The position numbers and the translations under genes were made by a program. A DNA stretch of 64,000 nt from Anaerolineae bacterium (GTDB taxonomy: Bacteria > Chloroflexota > Anaerolineae > 4572-78 > J111), in the NCBI GenBank assembly GCA_023382535.1, contig JAHDWA010000015.1, forward strand, positions 124,001 through 188,000, in the 5' to 3' direction. The notes under the pieces were generated by a model. It was not told the DNA's origin. It worked only from the letters and a program-made list of their open reading frames with translations, and did not search any database. Shown here in pieces: positions 37,662 to 44,999 of this stretch. Numbering within the stretch: position 1 is the stretch's first letter; every line of letters begins with the position of its first letter.

Positions 37662-37690
37662 TTGACAGGAAGGGAGGGGTAGGCTATACT
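37662..37690 (+). promoter_or_regulatory. Strong sigma-70 type promoter
   Basis: TTGACA (37662-37667), a 17-bp spacer and TATACT (37685-37690). Eleven of twelve consensus positions match at ideal spacing. It drives the SCP2 gene at 37739. Confidence 0.8.
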
Positions 37691-37738
37691 CAAGGAAGTT
37701 ATCCCATCTAAACCCAGCCTGACAAGGAGCCTATCCAG

Positions 37739-38077
37739 ATGAGTGTCGCCGACGATGTCAACGAAATTTTTGAAAAGATGCCGCAGGCTTTTTTACCGGA
37801 AAAAGCGGCTAACCTCAACGCCACCATTCAACTTGAGCTAACCGGTGAAGGCGGCGGCGATTGGGTTCTTAAAATTGCCAGTGGGACCATTGCCGTGACT
37901 CCAGGCCGGACCTCAACCCCGAATCTAACCCTGACCATGGCAGCGACCGATTACATCGCCCTTTCACGGGGTGAAGCCAATCCGGTTAACTTATTTATGG
38001 CCGGAAAAATCAAATTGCAGGGGGATATGACCCTGGCCATGAAGTTCCCCGATATGTTTGATCGCAACAAAGCCTGA
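37739..38077 (+). CDS. SCP2 sterol-binding domain protein
   Basis: A 112-residue SCP2-like protein. It has the family pattern ANLNATIQLELTGEGGGDW, then TIAVTPGRTSTPNLTLTMAATDYIAL and LFMAGKIKLQGDMTLAMKF. Such domains bind hydrophobic ligands such as fatty acyl-CoA. AAGGAGC precedes the ATG. The gene is monocistronic, with a strong promoter upstream and a strong terminator downstream, so it may be well expressed. Confidence 0.92.
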   Translation: MSVADDVNEIFEKMPQAFLPEKAANLNATIQLELTGEGGGDWVLKIASGTIAVTPGRTSTPNLTLTMAATDYIALSRGEANPVNLFMAGKIKLQGDMTLAMKFPDMFDRNKA

Positions 38078-38105
38078 ACCTCTCTCCCGCGAGATTCTTG
38101 ATATA

Positions 38106-38135
38106 AAAAGGCGACTGCCTGTGCAGTCGCCTTTT
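38106..38135. terminator. Bidirectional intrinsic terminator
   Basis: A perfect 13-bp stem, AAAAGGCGACTGC (38106-38118) and GCAGTCGCCTTTT (38123-38135), with a CTGT loop and T runs on both strands. It separates the convergent SCP2 gene and bc operon. Confidence 0.93.
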
Positions 38136-38159
38136 GGTTTAAGGTAAGGCTCAACAAAA

Positions 38160-38906
38160 TCAACCACCGGAAACAGACGCGAGATAAGCGATAATATCAC
38201 TGATATTCTCTTCACTCATCCGCTGGGAAAAGTTCTGGGGCATCAAGTTCGGCTGGAATCCTTCGGCAATCACCGCATTAGGCTGGACAATAGATTGGTG
38301 AACATAGTCCTCACCCTTGCTAATCACATTCGTCAGCTCCGGCCCCACCGTTCCACCTTGCCCGTCAATCGCGTGGCAGCCGACACAGCCCATCCCGGTG
38401 AAGAGATTCTTGCCCCGTTCTTCGGGGGTATCGCCGGGTACAGGTGTGGGTTCGGCGTTCGGGTCGCCCAGGTCAGGCGCTGCTTCTTGCCAATTCATAA
38501 CGTAGGAGACGATAGTATCAATCTGATCGTTCCGCAGAGGGCCGCCGTAGTCAACACTCCAGGTCGGCATATTGCGGCCATAATTCGGGTCCGACATCAC
38601 GGGGCGTCCCCCTCTGATGGTCAGGGTGAGAAAAGACTTCATTGTCCCTTGATACCCAATATCGGCCAGACGTTGTTCAAAGAAATATTTGCTGTTAAGG
38701 GTCGGGCCAATGCCGCCCTCGCCTTTGAGGCCGTGACACTCGGTGCAATACTGGGTGTAAAGCGCCGCCCCGGCTTCGATAGAACGCCCCTCAAAAGCCT
38801 GGGTAAACTCCGCCTGGCGGTCTGCTTCCCCAATCCCGACATAGACAATGCCGCTGATAGAGATAAGCACCGCTAACAATCCAACCAAAATTCTTGAGTC
38901 TATCAT
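38160..38906 (-). CDS. Membrane-anchored diheme cytochrome c
   Basis: A 248-residue cytochrome with two c-type heme sites, CTECHGLKGEGG and CVGCHAIDGQGG, behind an N-terminal membrane anchor (ILVGLLAVLISISGIVYVG). I chose ATG 38906; TTG 38915 is the alternative. It is the last gene of the Rieske/cytochrome b operon, 15 bases after the cytochrome b stop. It probably takes electrons from the Rieske protein, in place of cytochrome c1 or f, and passes them to a terminal oxidase not present here. Confidence 0.93.
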   Translation of the reverse strand: MIDSRILVGLLAVLISISGIVYVGIGEADRQAEFTQAFEGRSIEAGAALYTQYCTECHGLKGEGGIGPTLNSKYFFEQRLADIGYQGTMKSFLTLTIRGGRPVMSDPNYGRNMPTWSVDYGGPLRNDQIDTIVSYVMNWQEAAPDLGDPNAEPTPVPGDTPEERGKNLFTGMGCVGCHAIDGQGGTVGPELTNVISKGEDYVHQSIVQPNAVIAEGFQPNLMPQNFSQRMSEENISDIIAYLASVSGG

Positions 38907-38920
38907 AATTATCAATCCAC

Positions 38921-40534
38921 TTAAAACTTAGATTCCAGTAGCTCGTAACCGGAGTGACGATGGATAAAAAATACCTTTTCGAACGTGCGGGCTTGTTTCT
39001 CACCGCCCCCTTCGGGGACTTCTTCCCAGGATACGGTTATGGTCAGCTTTTTAAGATCGGTTTGCCAATCTTCAATGGCCATCGTAATATCGCCGTTATC
39101 AAAGTTATTATTAGGTCTCTCGCTCTCCCGGTCAACGGCTTCTCTCATCTCAGCCATAACCTGGCCTAATCGGCCGGACGGGTAAGTGGTTGGGTCGCTG
39201 GCCGTATAAGTGCCCACAAACAGCTCGTCGTAAGGAATTTCTCTAACTTCACCCACACCCTCTTCAGGCACAAACTCCTGCACCAATTCAACCGGCGGAG
39301 GCGCGGCAACGCCCCACAGGCCCGTGCCCATATAGGTTAACACGACGATAAAGATGATCGTCAATATGCCAACCGTAATCCCGACCTTACGATTTTTCGC
39401 CAAGCGGCTGGGACCGGGGTCAATGTAGGGCACGGCAAAGAGGATCAAAAAGATGATCGTCGGGATAATCACGCCCCACAGCGTTTTGTCGCCCAGCTTA
39501 AGCATGCCCTGTAACCAGAGGAAATACCAGGGCGCTGTGGTATGCAGCGGCGTTTTTAAGGGATCGGCGTGATGCTCCAATGCGGCGGAATAGGCGATGG
39601 CAATATAAACAACCATGCCGGCTATCAAAACTGCCGCCCACATGATCTCGCTGGTGACCAAGTCGGGGAGCAGGTCAATTTTCCGCTTGGCGGCGGCAAT
39701 TTTCTCCGGCGGCGCTTCGCCTTCTTCGATGACGGCCGGCAGCGAGATGCTGTGTTCGCGTGAAACTTTATAGTAGTGAATACTGATAAAAACAATGGCC
39801 ACCAAGGGCAGCAAAAAGACGTGCAGCAGGTAAAACCTCAGCAATCCCCCGGCTCCAATATCTTGCGAGCCTCGCAAAATCAAGTTGACCTGATAACCCA
39901 CCAGGGGGGCCGCTTCGGCCATGCTGGTGCCAATGGTCACCGCCCACAGGGCCAGTTGATCCCACGGCAGCAGGTAGCCGCTGAAGCTCAAGAACAGCGT
40001 AACCAGCAGTAAAACCACCCCGGTCAGCCAGGTAAACTGGCGGGGATGCTTATACGCCCCGGTAAAGTAGACCCTGATCATATGCAAGGTTACGGCGATA
40101 ACCATCAACTCCGCCCCCAGACGATGCATATCGCGCAAAAATTTACCAAAGTTCACATTGCTCAGGATGTTGAGCATGTCGTAATAAGCGACCGTCGGCG
40201 AGGGGGTGTAGTAAACCATCAAAATGAGGCCGGTGATGGTTTCGATAATAAACAGAAGCGTTGAGAAAAAGCCCAAACGAAAGGTGTGGGTAAACCAGGT
40301 CGAGCCTTCCTGGTAAAATTTGGGCCGGAGATGGAGCACAAATGATTTGACCTGCGCTCGATAGCGGGGATTGGGTTTTTCGGTAGGCGCCTCGCCTCTG
40401 AGCAAGGCGCGCGCTTCTTTAACCCCAATCCCGGCCAGAACGGCCCGTGTTGTTTCGTCAATTTTATCGGTAATTGTCTGCTTAATGCCCTTTTGCGTCA
40501 GGTTGTGCAAAAAGCCCATGCCGGGAATATCCAT
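38921..40534 (-). CDS. Cytochrome b/b6-like subunit of a menaquinol:cytochrome c oxidoreductase
   Basis: A 537-residue cytochrome b. Heme-ligand His pairs lie in DMHRLGAELMVIAVTLHM and in the fourth helix, where two His are separated by 14 residues as in b6-type proteins. Eight membrane helices are visible, so b6 and subunit IV parts are fused. The Qo-site motif reads TAPWYFLWLQG, with Ala where PEWY has Glu. A roughly 75-residue N-terminal extension and a roughly 110-residue C-terminal soluble extension (VELVQEF to LLESKF) are unusual. A strong AGGAGGA site precedes ATG 40534. The complex oxidises menaquinol and pumps protons. Confidence 0.94.
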   Translation of the reverse strand: MDIPGMGFLHNLTQKGIKQTITDKIDETTRAVLAGIGVKEARALLRGEAPTEKPNPRYRAQVKSFVLHLRPKFYQEGSTWFTHTFRLGFFSTLLFIIETITGLILMVYYTPSPTVAYYDMLNILSNVNFGKFLRDMHRLGAELMVIAVTLHMIRVYFTGAYKHPRQFTWLTGVVLLLVTLFLSFSGYLLPWDQLALWAVTIGTSMAEAAPLVGYQVNLILRGSQDIGAGGLLRFYLLHVFLLPLVAIVFISIHYYKVSREHSISLPAVIEEGEAPPEKIAAAKRKIDLLPDLVTSEIMWAAVLIAGMVVYIAIAYSAALEHHADPLKTPLHTTAPWYFLWLQGMLKLGDKTLWGVIIPTIIFLILFAVPYIDPGPSRLAKNRKVGITVGILTIIFIVVLTYMGTGLWGVAAPPPVELVQEFVPEEGVGEVREIPYDELFVGTYTASDPTTYPSGRLGQVMAEMREAVDRESERPNNNFDNGDITMAIEDWQTDLKKLTITVSWEEVPEGGGEKQARTFEKVFFIHRHSGYELLESKF

Positions 40535-40568
40535 CGCTGCTTATCCTCCTTGATTAACTCGCCCTGAC

Positions 40569-41606
40569 TTAAGCCGGAACCAAAACCGGCTCACCTAAAA
40601 TTCTTCGACCCGTGTCAATTATTAATCTTTCGTCGCCGGTTATTTCTAATGGGTTGCCCTCAATATCGGTTTCTTTAACGGAACCATCAGGAGCAACCGC
40701 CTGAATCACAAAACGATCCAGGCTGCGCCGAGCCGGGCCGGCAATGTAATCCCCCGAAAGCTGGAATTTCGAGCCGTGACAGGGGCACTCAAAGCGATTG
40801 GTCATCGGCACCCACTCATAAAGACAACCCAGGTGCGTACAAACTTTATAAATGGCCAAAACACCTTTGCGCGGTTCACCGTTGACCTCGGTATCAATAT
40901 TAATCAGCCAGAATTTCCCATCCACGTAAGCTTTAGGCCCGGAGTTCACTTCGGGCAAGGCGCCGGCTGCATCGCCAATCGGGAAGGCGCCGCCAAACTG
41001 TCCCTCTTTGAAATTGGGAAAGGCAAACCACAGCCCCATGCCAATCCCCTGCACCGTGAGCAGGGCAATCGAGGCCAGCCAGGCATAATTAAGAAATTCA
41101 CGCCGGGTAATATTGGGATCAACCTTTGCTTCGGCGGCTTCAGCTTTGGCTGGTGCAGGTTTTGGCGCAGCCGCTTCGGTCGCTCTGGGTTTTGGGGCAG
41201 GCGCAGCCGCCTCTGCGGGCTTGGGAGCAGGGGCCGGAACTGGAGTCGCCTCAGCCGCTTTTGGCGCTGGTGGAGGAGCAGCCACACCGGCCGCTTTAGC
41301 CGCTTTGGCCGCCAGAAAAGCCTCCCGCTGCGCCCTGACCTCTTCCGGCGTTCGTTTAGCCGCCGGCGCTTGTGGGGGCAGCTTGGGGGCAGCCTCTTGA
41401 ACGGCGACAGGCTCAGGAGCAGCCACTACAGGTTCCGGGCTGGCTTCCGGTTCGGGCGACACCTCGGCCACCGCCTCGGCTGTTGTCGCAGTTGGTTCCG
41501 CGGATGCCGTTTGCAGAGGCACATCTTGCCCGGCCGCCCTGGCCGCCTTGCGGGCCAGCCAGGCTTCTCGCTGCGCTTGGATTTCCTCAGGTGTTTTCTT
41601 GGGCAT
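40569..41606 (-). CDS. Rieske iron-sulfur protein with long Ala/Pro-rich N-terminus
   Basis: A 345-residue Rieske subunit, about twice the usual length. The 2Fe-2S ligands are in CTHLGC and CPCHGS. A twin-arginine-like anchor (ITRREFLNYAWLASIALL) starts near residue 167. Before it is an Ala/Pro/Glu/Lys-rich region containing two copies of a TPEE-AQREA-LA-KAA-AAG unit (about 5-26 and 85-106). This region should stay in the cytoplasm. First gene of the bc operon, with a good promoter and an upstream leader of about 80 bases. Confidence 0.94.
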   Translation of the reverse strand: MPKKTPEEIQAQREAWLARKAARAAGQDVPLQTASAEPTATTAEAVAEVSPEPEASPEPVVAAPEPVAVQEAAPKLPPQAPAAKRTPEEVRAQREAFLAAKAAKAAGVAAPPPAPKAAEATPVPAPAPKPAEAAAPAPKPRATEAAAPKPAPAKAEAAEAKVDPNITRREFLNYAWLASIALLTVQGIGMGLWFAFPNFKEGQFGGAFPIGDAAGALPEVNSGPKAYVDGKFWLINIDTEVNGEPRKGVLAIYKVCTHLGCLYEWVPMTNRFECPCHGSKFQLSGDYIAGPARRSLDRFVIQAVAPDGSVKETDIEGNPLEITGDERLIIDTGRRILGEPVLVPA

Positions 41607-41691
41607 AGGCCAAATATCCTTTCCTCGCTGATGCGGTTATTTATGACCGTGTAACGAACTTAATTTGGGTTTGTTTGGGCTTGGGTGAGCG

Positions 41692-41720
41692 ATTATAGCA
41701 CGCCCAAAATCAAATGGCAA
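41692..41720 (-). promoter_or_regulatory. Promoter of the Rieske/cytochrome b/cytochrome c operon
   Basis: On the minus strand TTGCCA (41720-41715), a 17-bp spacer ending in TGC, and TATAAT (41697-41692): an extended, nearly consensus sigma-70 promoter. Confidence 0.8.
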
Positions 41721-41795
41721 GCTAAATGTTACAATTTGCACTAGCCTTAAAAATTTAAATTTGCTCAAAACACAATCCTGAGCCAAAATCATCCT

Positions 41796-42803
41796 ATGGA
41801 CAAAATGATTTACCCGCTGACCTTTGCTCCCGTCTTCCGTGATTATATCTGGGGCGGGCGTAATCTCGAAACCAAATTCGGCCGGACGCTCCCCCCCGGC
41901 ATCATTGCCGAAAGTTGGGAAATTTCCGGCCACCCTTCCTCCCCCACGGCTGTCGAGAGCGGCCCTTTAGCCGGACAAACCCTGCCCCAGATCACGCAAA
42001 CGTTGGGGCTGGATTTGGTGGGCGTTCGCTCAAAGGGAATGCTGGCGCGGGGCAAGTTTCCCCTGCTCATCAAGCTGCTGGACGCCAACCAGCCGCTCTC
42101 CGTGCAGGTTCATCCCAACGACGACTATGCTAACCGCCACGAAAACGGCGAGCTGGGCAAAACCGAAATGTGGTACATCCTCCACGCCGAGCCGGGCGCC
42201 TATCTGATCTACGGCCTCAAACCCGGTGTGACCCCCGCCTCTTTCCGGCAGGCGCTGGCAGGAGGAAACCTGGAAGCCTGTTTGCACCAACTGCCGGTCC
42301 AGGCCGGCGATGCCATTTTTATTCCAGCCGGATCGGTCCACGCGATTATGGACGGAATTTTACTCGCTGAAATCCAGCAGAACTCCGATACCACCTACCG
42401 TGTTTACGATTGGAACCGTTTGGGTCCCGATGGCCAGCCTCGCCCGCTGCACATTGACAAGGCGATTGACGTGATCAACTTTGCCCAGGTTGAACCGCAG
42501 CATTTCTCTCCCCAACTGGTTGAAGAAAATTCAATGCTGCGCCGCGAAATAATTACTGCTTGCCCCTATTTTAATGTAGAAAGGGTGACGTTTAAGCAGG
42601 AGAAGGCTAAATTTAAGGCACAAGGTGATGGCGCCACCTTCGAGATTTGGGGCAGCATGACGGGCCTGGGCCGGGTGAATTGGGCCGGTGCGCCCGTAGA
42701 GTTGCCCGCCATCCGTTTTACCCTGCTGCCGGCTGCACTCGGCGAATTCGCGGTCGAAGCGCTGTCTCCGTCCGTCTTCCTGCGGGCGTATGTGCCGGGC
42801 TAA
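41796..42803 (+). CDS. manA: Mannose-6-phosphate isomerase, class I
   Basis: A 335-residue zinc enzyme interconverting mannose 6-phosphate and fructose 6-phosphate. Family landmarks are FAPVFRDYIWGGRNLETKFG, the zinc-binding QVHPNDDYA, KTEMWYILHAEPGA and AGSVHAI. Its length and the early FRDYIWGG motif match the short Bacillus-like class. ATG 41796 is the first start after the divergent bc promoter region. The product feeds mannose into glycolysis or provides mannose 6-phosphate for GDP-mannose and glycan synthesis. Confidence 0.93.
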   Translation: MDKMIYPLTFAPVFRDYIWGGRNLETKFGRTLPPGIIAESWEISGHPSSPTAVESGPLAGQTLPQITQTLGLDLVGVRSKGMLARGKFPLLIKLLDANQPLSVQVHPNDDYANRHENGELGKTEMWYILHAEPGAYLIYGLKPGVTPASFRQALAGGNLEACLHQLPVQAGDAIFIPAGSVHAIMDGILLAEIQQNSDTTYRVYDWNRLGPDGQPRPLHIDKAIDVINFAQVEPQHFSPQLVEENSMLRREIITACPYFNVERVTFKQEKAKFKAQGDGATFEIWGSMTGLGRVNWAGAPVELPAIRFTLLPAALGEFAVEALSPSVFLRAYVPG

Positions 42804-42906
42804 CCAGCGGGGGCAAATCCGGGTTGGCTGACCGGCCTGCAATCCGTTAAGAACATGCAACCAGTACCCGAGGGGTGGGGTTTAAGCTAGCAGAGGAAAG
42901 TAACTT

Positions 42907-44166
42907 ATGGATAATGAACTTTTGACCAAAGGCCAGGCGGCCAAAAAAGCGGCGCGGGTGCTGGCAACGCTGGACACGGCGACCAAAAACAAGGCCCTGA
43001 AAATTATCGCCGAAACCATTATGGAACAAGAGCCGCTCATTCTGGAAGCCAACGATAAAGATATTGATGCGGGCCGGGCCAGCGGTCTGAGCGAGGCCCT
43101 GCTCGACCGCCTCCTGCTCACCCCTGCTCGCCTGGAAGGCATCGCCAACGATGTCAAATCCATCATCAACCTGCCCGACCCAATCGGCGAAGAGTTCGAG
43201 AGCCGCCGCTTGCCCAATAGTTTGCAGGTCAGCAAGCGCCGCATCCCCATTGGCGTCATTGGCGTTATTTATGAGAGCCGGCCCAACGTAACCATTGATA
43301 TTTCGGTGCTCTGCCTCAAAAGCGGCAACGCCGCCATTTTGCGCGGCGGCAAAGAGGCGGCCCACTCCAACAAAGCTCTAGCCGAGGCCGTGCGCCAGGG
43401 TTGTGCTGCGGCCGGCCTGCCCCTCGAAAGCGCCCAACTGATTGAATCTACCGACCGCGAGTTAATCAAGGAAATGCTGCGGGCCAACGGCTTGATTGAT
43501 ATGATTATTCCCCGCGGGGGCGCGGCGCTGCACCAGTTTGCCATCGAAAACGCCACCGTACCGGTCATCACCGGCGGCATTGGTATTTGCCATGTCTACG
43601 TGGATGTAGCCGCCGACCTGACCAAAGTGACGCCGATTGTGGTCAATGCCAAAGTGCAGCGCCCGTCGGTTTGCAATGCCATGGACACACTGCTGGTCCA
43701 CCAGGCCGTTGCCCCGCAAATTCTGCCCCGTGTGGCCGATGCCTGGGCCGAACACCAGGTCGAACTACGCTGCGAGCCGCGCGCCCTGGCCATTTTGGAA
43801 GACCATCCGGCGGTCAAACCCGCCGGCCCCGACGACTTTGACACCGAGTTCATGGCCCTCATTGCCGCCGTCAAAGTGGTAGACGATCTCGGCGAAGCGA
43901 TAGACCACATCTACGCTCACGGCAGCAGCCACACCGATGCCATCATCACCGAAGATTACAGCGCCGCCATGCGTTTTGTCAACGAGGTCAATTCGGCCGC
44001 GGTCATGGTCAACGCCAGCACCCGCTTCAACGACGGCGGGCAATTCGGCCTGGGAGCGGAGGTCGCCGTGAGCACCCAACCGCTCCACGCCCGCGGCCCC
44101 ATGGGCTTGAAAGAACTGACCACCTACAAGTGGGTCGTCCTGGGCAGCGGCCAGGTACGCCCTTAA
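42907..44166 (+). CDS. proA: Glutamate-5-semialdehyde dehydrogenase (gamma-glutamyl phosphate reductase)
   Basis: A 419-residue NADPH enzyme for the second step of proline synthesis. It has the aldehyde dehydrogenase-like fold with RRIPIGVIGVIYESRPNVT, LRGGKEAAHSN, IPRGGAALHQF, and the catalytic Cys in VQRPSVCNAMDTLLVH. The end, ARGPMGLKELTTYKW, is typical. GAGGAAAG precedes ATG 42907. proB is not adjacent. Confidence 0.97.
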   Translation: MDNELLTKGQAAKKAARVLATLDTATKNKALKIIAETIMEQEPLILEANDKDIDAGRASGLSEALLDRLLLTPARLEGIANDVKSIINLPDPIGEEFESRRLPNSLQVSKRRIPIGVIGVIYESRPNVTIDISVLCLKSGNAAILRGGKEAAHSNKALAEAVRQGCAAAGLPLESAQLIESTDRELIKEMLRANGLIDMIIPRGGAALHQFAIENATVPVITGGIGICHVYVDVAADLTKVTPIVVNAKVQRPSVCNAMDTLLVHQAVAPQILPRVADAWAEHQVELRCEPRALAILEDHPAVKPAGPDDFDTEFMALIAAVKVVDDLGEAIDHIYAHGSSHTDAIITEDYSAAMRFVNEVNSAAVMVNASTRFNDGGQFGLGAEVAVSTQPLHARGPMGLKELTTYKWVVLGSGQVRP

Positions 44167-44194
44167 GCCGGATACGTTTCATCTTTGGAGGAAA

Positions 44195-44278
44195 TATATT
44201 TTACCACAGAAAACGCCGAGAGCGCTGGGAAAACTAAAAATCCTCTGCGTTCTTTGCGCCCTCGGCGGTAAATTTTGA
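44195..44278. repeat. Imperfect inverted intergenic repeat (TTTGCGCCCTCGGCGG class)
   Basis: TTTTACCACAGAAAACGCC is imperfectly mirrored by GCGCCCTCGGCGGTAAA, with CTCTGCGTTC between. The tract fills the gap between proA and the DinB gene. Confidence 0.5.
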
Positions 44279-44294
44279 GGGGAGGTTCATTCTG

Positions 44295-44771
44295 ATGTCT
44301 GCAGACAAAAAAACCACTCTGAAACAAAAGTTGGCCCAGGCCAGAACCGATTTGGAGAATCTGTTGACCTCCCTGCCCGACACCCAGTGGCAGACTCCCG
44401 TTATCGGCGAGGGCGACACCTGGACCGTGCTGGATATTGTGGCCCACTTGGTGGAAAATGAGCGCGGTATGAGCATCCATGTCCACAAAATCCGCCAGGG
44501 CAAAGAAACCGTCCCGGAGGGCTTTGATTTGACCCAATGGAACGCCGGCCTGAAAGGGCGCAGGGGCAACTTCACCCCGGCCGAACTTCTGGAAGCCCTG
44601 GCCCAAACCCGGGCCAAAACTTTGAGCGTGCTGGAGTCCATCGGCCCCGAAGAGTGGGGCTTGACCGGCCGCCACCCTTCCCGCGGCCCGATTACCATCG
44701 AGCAGTATTATGAAACAATGGCCGATCACGACGCCGGCCACACCCACGACATCAAACGGGCGCTGGGTTAG
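44295..44771 (+). CDS. DinB-fold protein
   Basis: A 158-residue four-helix DinB/YfiT-like protein. The metal-ligand His positions appear in DIVAHLVENERGM and MADHDAGHTHDI, with LTGRHPSRGPITIEQYYE before the last helix. Proteins of this family are often thiol-dependent transferases or are uncharacterised. GGGGAGG precedes ATG 44295. A second DinB-fold gene is at 62158. Confidence 0.85.
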   Translation: MSADKKTTLKQKLAQARTDLENLLTSLPDTQWQTPVIGEGDTWTVLDIVAHLVENERGMSIHVHKIRQGKETVPEGFDLTQWNAGLKGRRGNFTPAELLEALAQTRAKTLSVLESIGPEEWGLTGRHPSRGPITIEQYYETMADHDAGHTHDIKRALG

Positions 44772-44928
44772 CTGAATAGGGAAGCTTTGCCAAGATTAGA
44801 ATGTTTTCGACCCCTCAAGTAGATTGTGTTGCTCCAACTAAAGACCCATATCTGAGTTGGACGCTTTCATCCCCCATATTTAGGTAATAATTCTTCGTTT
44901 CCCCCATATCTAGTAGCCCCTCGCTTCT

Positions 44929-44957
44929 TTGCGCACTTTTTAATTCTTATGTATACT
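44929..44957 (+). promoter_or_regulatory. Promoter candidate for the anchored glycosidase
   Basis: TTGCGC (44929-44934), a 17-bp spacer and TATACT (44952-44957). Two direct copies of CCCCCATATYTAG 30 bases apart (44871 and 44901) lie just upstream. Confidence 0.5.
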
Positions 44958-44999
44958 AGTTATGTTCATTCAGTTTGACTCTCCCAGCAAGGCGCAGTC

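Noticed and set aside
40776..41654. Plus-strand Gly/Arg-rich 292-codon frame
   Set aside because: Antisense of the Ala/Pro-rich Rieske N-terminus; low-complexity mirror image.
44871..44913. CRISPR-like direct repeats
   Set aside because: Only two full 13-base copies, no array and no cas genes.
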